NCBI GenBank assembly: GCA_937920475.1
Contig: CALEUX010000118.1
Coordinates: 1-34,681 of the forward strand
Origin: an uncultured Marinilabiliaceae bacterium
GTDB lineage: Bacteria > Bacteroidota > Bacteroidia > Bacteroidales > Marinilabiliaceae
Length of the DNA: 34,681 bases
Direction of reading: 5' to 3'
Below, piece after piece: positions 31,683 through 34,681 of the stretch (the stretch's first letter is position 1; each line of letters starts with the position of its first letter). A program made the position numbers and the translations under genes. The notes beneath the pieces are model-generated. The model did not search any database and was not told the DNA's origin. It was given only the letters and a program-made list of their open reading frames with translations.

Positions 31683-32798
31683 TTATCGACCTATATTTTT
31701 GTTAATGCCAGTGAGTATAGATATTTTGTTAAAAACATCGGTGTTTTCATAGAATCCGCGGAACTGTTCTTCTCCAAACCCTTTAGCAAAAACTGGTATT
31801 AGGTCAGCTGTATGCTGGTCGGTTTTAAAGGTAACAACAACGCTATCAGAATTGTTGGTTTTCTCAATTGAAACACCGCCAGTTTCGTGGTCTCCTGTAA
31901 CTATTAATAAAGTATTTTTATTGTTGTCAACATAATCAATGGCTACTTTCAATGTCTCTTCAAAATCTAGCATTTCAGCAATTAAAAATTCACTGTTTTT
32001 TGCATGCCCGGCCCAATCAATATAAGAGCCTTCTATCATTAAAAAGAAACCGTTTTGACTGCCCGAAAGTCTGTTTAAAGCTAGTTCAGTTGCCTCTTTG
32101 AGGAATTGTCCCCGTCCTTCATGTTTTGGTAATAAGCCATCATTAGCCATTAATCCGGCAAACTTTTCTTCAGACTTGATTGAAGCCGGAAGAACAAGGG
32201 AGTCTAACAGGTAGCCTTTTTGTTTTAATAAAGAGGTTAAGTTGAGGCCGTCAAAACGTTGATTGAAGAATTTGAGGCCTCCGCCGGCAAAAAAATCGAT
32301 ATTTGATTCAACTAATTGTCGGGCAATTTCTTCCTGCATATTCCTGTCGGTTACATTGGCATAAAATGAAGCCGGAGTTGCATCAGTGATTGATGATAAA
32401 CTTATCAATCCTGTTTGGTAACCTTTGTTTTGAAGAAGTTTCATTATTGAAGTGAGAGACACAGAGTCAGGTGTGACTCCAATGCCACGGTTATAGGTTT
32501 TGTGCCCGGTAGCCAAGGCTGTGCCAGCAGCAGCAGAATCAGTCACCTTATTTGAGGCGGAAGATGTTTTTATAAAGCCGATATGCTCAAATCTTTTAAA
32601 CTCAGAGTCTTCAGGGTTGAAATAGAACATGGTAGAAATTTGGCTAACTCCCATTCCGTCACCAATCATGAGAATAATATTGATTGGCTTTTCTTCTTTA
32701 TTTGGAAATTTATCAGATTGTTTTGTGTTATTACAGCTAGTTACAAGCATTAAAGCTGCTAAAGACACAGAAAAAATCTTTTGTTTGCATATTAACAT
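31683..32798 (-). CDS. Alkaline phosphatase lipoprotein (PhoA superfamily)
   Basis: Hydrolyses phosphate monoesters outside the inner membrane. The 371-residue protein has a lipoprotein signal (lipobox VTSC, Cys22), the metal-binding LMIGDGMGVSQ (Asp47), the nucleophile motif VTDSAAAGTALATG (Ser88), GRGQFLKEAT, FFLMIEGSYIDWAGH, IVTGDHETGG (Asp and His) and FKTDQHTADLIPVFAKG (terminal His). It is shorter than E. coli PhoA (471), lacking some crown insertions. It is probably anchored to the outer membrane or periplasmic face. It starts 52 bases after the SusD stop, in the same direction, and is followed by a strong terminator, so it is almost certainly the last gene of a SusC-SusD operon, an unusual partner in place of a glycosidase. 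Confidence 0.94.
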   Translation of the reverse strand: MLICKQKIFSVSLAALMLVTSCNNTKQSDKFPNKEEKPINIILMIGDGMGVSQISTMFYFNPEDSEFKRFEHIGFIKTSSASNKVTDSAAAGTALATGHKTYNRGIGVTPDSVSLTSIMKLLQNKGYQTGLISLSSITDATPASFYANVTDRNMQEEIARQLVESNIDFFAGGGLKFFNQRFDGLNLTSLLKQKGYLLDSLVLPASIKSEEKFAGLMANDGLLPKHEGRGQFLKEATELALNRLSGSQNGFFLMIEGSYIDWAGHAKNSEFLIAEMLDFEETLKVAIDYVDNNKNTLLIVTGDHETGGVSIEKTNNSDSVVVTFKTDQHTADLIPVFAKGFGEEQFRGFYENTDVFNKISILTGINKNIGR

Positions 32799-32850
32799 AG
32801 TGGTGAATTTAATTTTGTAGAATGTAACTAATAAAGTATTTGTTTAATGT

Positions 32851-34557
32851 TTAATTTGAATAGCCTCTATTTTGAATAAGATAACCCTCTACATTTGAGG
32901 CACCATCAATAGCCGACTGTGGTATTGGGAACAGGCGTTTGTTAACATCATTATTGGTTTTCTCTGTCCATGTCCCTTCGTATTTACCAAATCTAATCAT
33001 ATCGGTTCTGCGTTGATGTTCCCAGTAAAACTCAAATCCTCTTTCTCTGAACAAAATATCAAGATTCATTTGTTCTAATGCATTTGGGGTTGCTGATGGC
33101 CTTGAAGTTCTTGATGCTCTTACTATATTGACATCTGAAAGTGCTCCTGCCACATCATTTTTTCGTAATTTGGCTTCAGCACGCATCATATAAACATCAG
33201 CCAAGCGTAAAATAACCAAATCGGCTTCTCCCTTGTTACGACCATCGGTAGATGCTTTACTCCACTGGTATTTCATAACTCTATAACCGGTATTATAGTC
33301 ACTTCCGGAGGCAGTAAAGTCTATCTCAAGAGTGAAATCAACATATGCATTGTCTTCTGCTCGTCGCCAGTCACGTATTTTCTCAAGTTTATAGCGACCA
33401 TCTGATGTACGAAGAAATGGTGTTTGATTTCCTGTATTTTGAAGACCATATTGCAGTCCTCTGTATATCCCCCTATCCACTTCAAAATCAGTTGCAGCAA
33501 TGGCAAAGTCATCTGGGATAATTAATCGTTTCCATGAAAAGCGAGCATCTGCGTCAGCGGGATCTACATTGCCGCTTGCTTCAACCCATGATTGATAAAA
33601 TTCGGGTGTTATAGCCGGGCCATCTGTTCCATTTCCACTAGGATATAAAGGGTTTCCATAAAAACTCCCCGACATTGAGAAATATGACATCCGATTATGC
33701 CCATTTAAATCGGGACGTTGATCTACAGCAAAAATTAACTCCTTATTATTGTGATTGTCATTGTCGAAACATGCAAAATACTCAGGAGATAGCTCGTATT
33801 GGTTAAGTTGAAGTATTTTATTACAATATTCAATTACCTGATTCATATCCTGTTCGGTGAAGCTAAAATTTGAAGCGTAAGGATTTCTCCAAACACCGGC
33901 ATTAAGATGCAGACGTGCCAGTAAACCGTATGCAGCTCCTTTTGTTAATCTTCCGGGACCAACCTCAGAACTTAAGTCATCTATTACAGCTTCCAATTCA
34001 GATTTAATGTATTCAACCGCCTGTTCTCCCCTTAATATTTCCGAAACTACATTTGGGTTATTCTTCTTAAAAGCTAAGCCCCATAAATCAAGTGCAATCA
34101 TATTGTAATAGGCTCTTAATCCTCTCATTTCAGCTAAAAAGGTTTTGCCTTCCGGGTATTTTCCGGCAATTGGGTCAATAACGTTAATGGCTGTTACTGT
34201 TCTGGAAATCATCGTTGTAATTCCATTCCAACATAGTTGAACACTTCGGTGCGATGGAGTATAAGTATGTTGGTGGAGTTCAAGATAAATACCATTATCA
34301 CCCCAATCTCTACCTCCCCGGTAGGGAAGTATGGCCTCATCGGTGCTTATTTGCTGGAGCGAGAAATATTTGGTGTGCAGAAAGAAATCGGGCAATAAAG
34401 CATAAGCCGGGGCAACTGTATTTTGAATAAGATTTTTTTCATCTGCACCGCCAGATAATGACTCATCCAGAATCTGTTCATCCAAATTGGAGCAACTCCA
34501 GATAACTGAAAGAATAAATAAAAATGACAAAGATCTTATGATGTTTGAAATGGTCAT
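32851..34557 (-). CDS. SusD/RagB family lipoprotein, phosphatase-linked
   Basis: A SusD-type substrate-binding lipoprotein of 568 residues from the ATG at 34557. This start gives a clean lipoprotein signal (MTISNIIRSLSFLFILSVIWSC, Cys22, then SNLDEQILDE). An in-frame ATG at 34635 adds 26 polar residues and would leave the signal too far inside, although its 11-base distance to the SusC stop is more usual. Family marks include the FLAEMRGLRAYYNMIALDLWG helix region, the GLLARLHLNAG repeat, LADVYMMRAEAKLRKND, FRERGFEFYWEHQRRTDMIRFGKYE and FPIPQSAID. It follows a SusC C-terminus and precedes alkaline phosphatase, which hints at a phosphorylated ligand rather than a plain glycan. Confidence 0.94.
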   Translation of the reverse strand: MTISNIIRSLSFLFILSVIWSCSNLDEQILDESLSGGADEKNLIQNTVAPAYALLPDFFLHTKYFSLQQISTDEAILPYRGGRDWGDNGIYLELHQHTYTPSHRSVQLCWNGITTMISRTVTAINVIDPIAGKYPEGKTFLAEMRGLRAYYNMIALDLWGLAFKKNNPNVVSEILRGEQAVEYIKSELEAVIDDLSSEVGPGRLTKGAAYGLLARLHLNAGVWRNPYASNFSFTEQDMNQVIEYCNKILQLNQYELSPEYFACFDNDNHNNKELIFAVDQRPDLNGHNRMSYFSMSGSFYGNPLYPSGNGTDGPAITPEFYQSWVEASGNVDPADADARFSWKRLIIPDDFAIAATDFEVDRGIYRGLQYGLQNTGNQTPFLRTSDGRYKLEKIRDWRRAEDNAYVDFTLEIDFTASGSDYNTGYRVMKYQWSKASTDGRNKGEADLVILRLADVYMMRAEAKLRKNDVAGALSDVNIVRASRTSRPSATPNALEQMNLDILFRERGFEFYWEHQRRTDMIRFGKYEGTWTEKTNNDVNKRLFPIPQSAIDGASNVEGYLIQNRGYSN

Positions 34558-34646
34558 AACCCCTTTGCTGTTATAATTGCTTTGTTCCTCTGATATAAGG
34601 GGCCGTAAGTATATTGTGTTTAGATATTGTTTCATTGCTATTTAAT

Positions 34647-34681
34647 TTAAAAAGTTGCATTTAAACTGAAAACAAAGGTTC
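34647..34681 (-). CDS. SusC/TonB-dependent receptor C-terminus (partial)
   Basis: The last 10 codons and stop of a gene entering from the right edge read TFVFSLNATF on the minus strand, ending at the TAA at 34649-34647. Alternating aromatic/hydrophobic residues with a terminal Phe are the outer-membrane barrel C-terminal signature of SusC-type receptors, and its place just upstream of a susD gene makes the call strong despite the short stretch. The remainder lies outside the window. Confidence 0.75.
   Translation of the reverse strand, partial: TFVFSLNATF

Noticed and set aside
31522-31752. Short plus-strand frame running into the alkaline phosphatase gene
   Set aside because: It overlaps the terminator and the 3' end of a clear gene and resembles no protein family.
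34558-34635. Upstream ATG at 34635 as the start of the second SusD
   Set aside because: It would place the signal peptide after 26 polar residues. The ATG at 34557 gives a normal lipoprotein signal, though the unusual 89-base distance from the SusC stop leaves some doubt.
1-34681. CRISPR arrays, mobile elements, tRNA or rRNA genes
   Set aside because: Scanning the gaps shows no regular repeat-spacer array, transposase, integrase, attachment repeat or tRNA cloverleaf with CCA-type end. The repeats found are short and irregular.

Overview
The window is a piece of a Bacteroidota chromosome. The evidence is paired SusC/SusD genes at both ends, many signal-peptidase-II lipoproteins, a type IX secretion (Por) C-terminal domain, a propeller/Y_Y_Y regulator, Bacteroidota-style -7 boxes (TAnnTTTG) and little use of Shine-Dalgarno sequences. 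Gene content would suit a free-living polysaccharide degrader, perhaps of the Marinilabiliales/Prolixibacteraceae type, but that placement is an inference from overall feel and not shown by any marker. I see no tRNA, rRNA, CRISPR array, transposase or phage gene.

Region 1 (1-13395, all leftward) is a polysaccharide utilization locus. In transcription order it holds a GLUG-repeat surface lipoprotein, a stand-alone receiver protein whose phospho-acceptor Asp is replaced by Glu, a T9SS-secreted beta-helix protein with a chitobiase-like domain, a GH128 family endo-beta-1,3-glucanase lipoprotein, a one-component propeller/Y_Y_Y/LuxR membrane regulator, SusC, SusD, and the first 25 codons of another lipoprotein. 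GH128 points to beta-1,3-glucan (laminarin/curdlan type) as the likely substrate. Region 2 (13759-15582, leftward) holds a twin-arginine-type Dabb protein and a CE15-like glucuronoyl esterase.

Region 3 (15779-21536, rightward) is housekeeping: an LpxH-like metallophosphatase, a fused PlsC-type acyltransferase plus GNAT-type N-acyltransferase (amino-acid lipid synthesis), cytidylate kinase, IspH and phosphofructokinase. Region 4 (22062-25273, rightward) encodes tagaturonate reductase and altronate dehydratase, two consecutive steps of galacturonate catabolism. It ends at a strong two-way hairpin shared with the convergent Region 5 (25350-27737), a seven-TM AraC-type regulator followed by a membrane acyltransferase.

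Region 6 (28270-31443) has a bacterial homologue of cyclic 2,3-diphosphoglycerate synthetase, an ACP phosphodiesterase, and PrmC, the last two overlapping tail to tail. Region 7 (31622-34681, leftward) is a second SusCD unit: the last codons of a SusC, a SusD, then an alkaline phosphatase lipoprotein and a textbook intrinsic terminator, suggesting an outer-membrane system for phosphorylated substrates.

The best candidates for something new are the Glu-substituted pseudo-receiver embedded between two beta-helix surface proteins in a beta-glucan locus, the SusCD-alkaline phosphatase unit, the bacterial cDPG-synthetase-like protein, and several intergenic repeat structures: a GTCTTAAGTCT family, interlocking inverted repeats before acpH, and inverted repeats in putative promoter regions.
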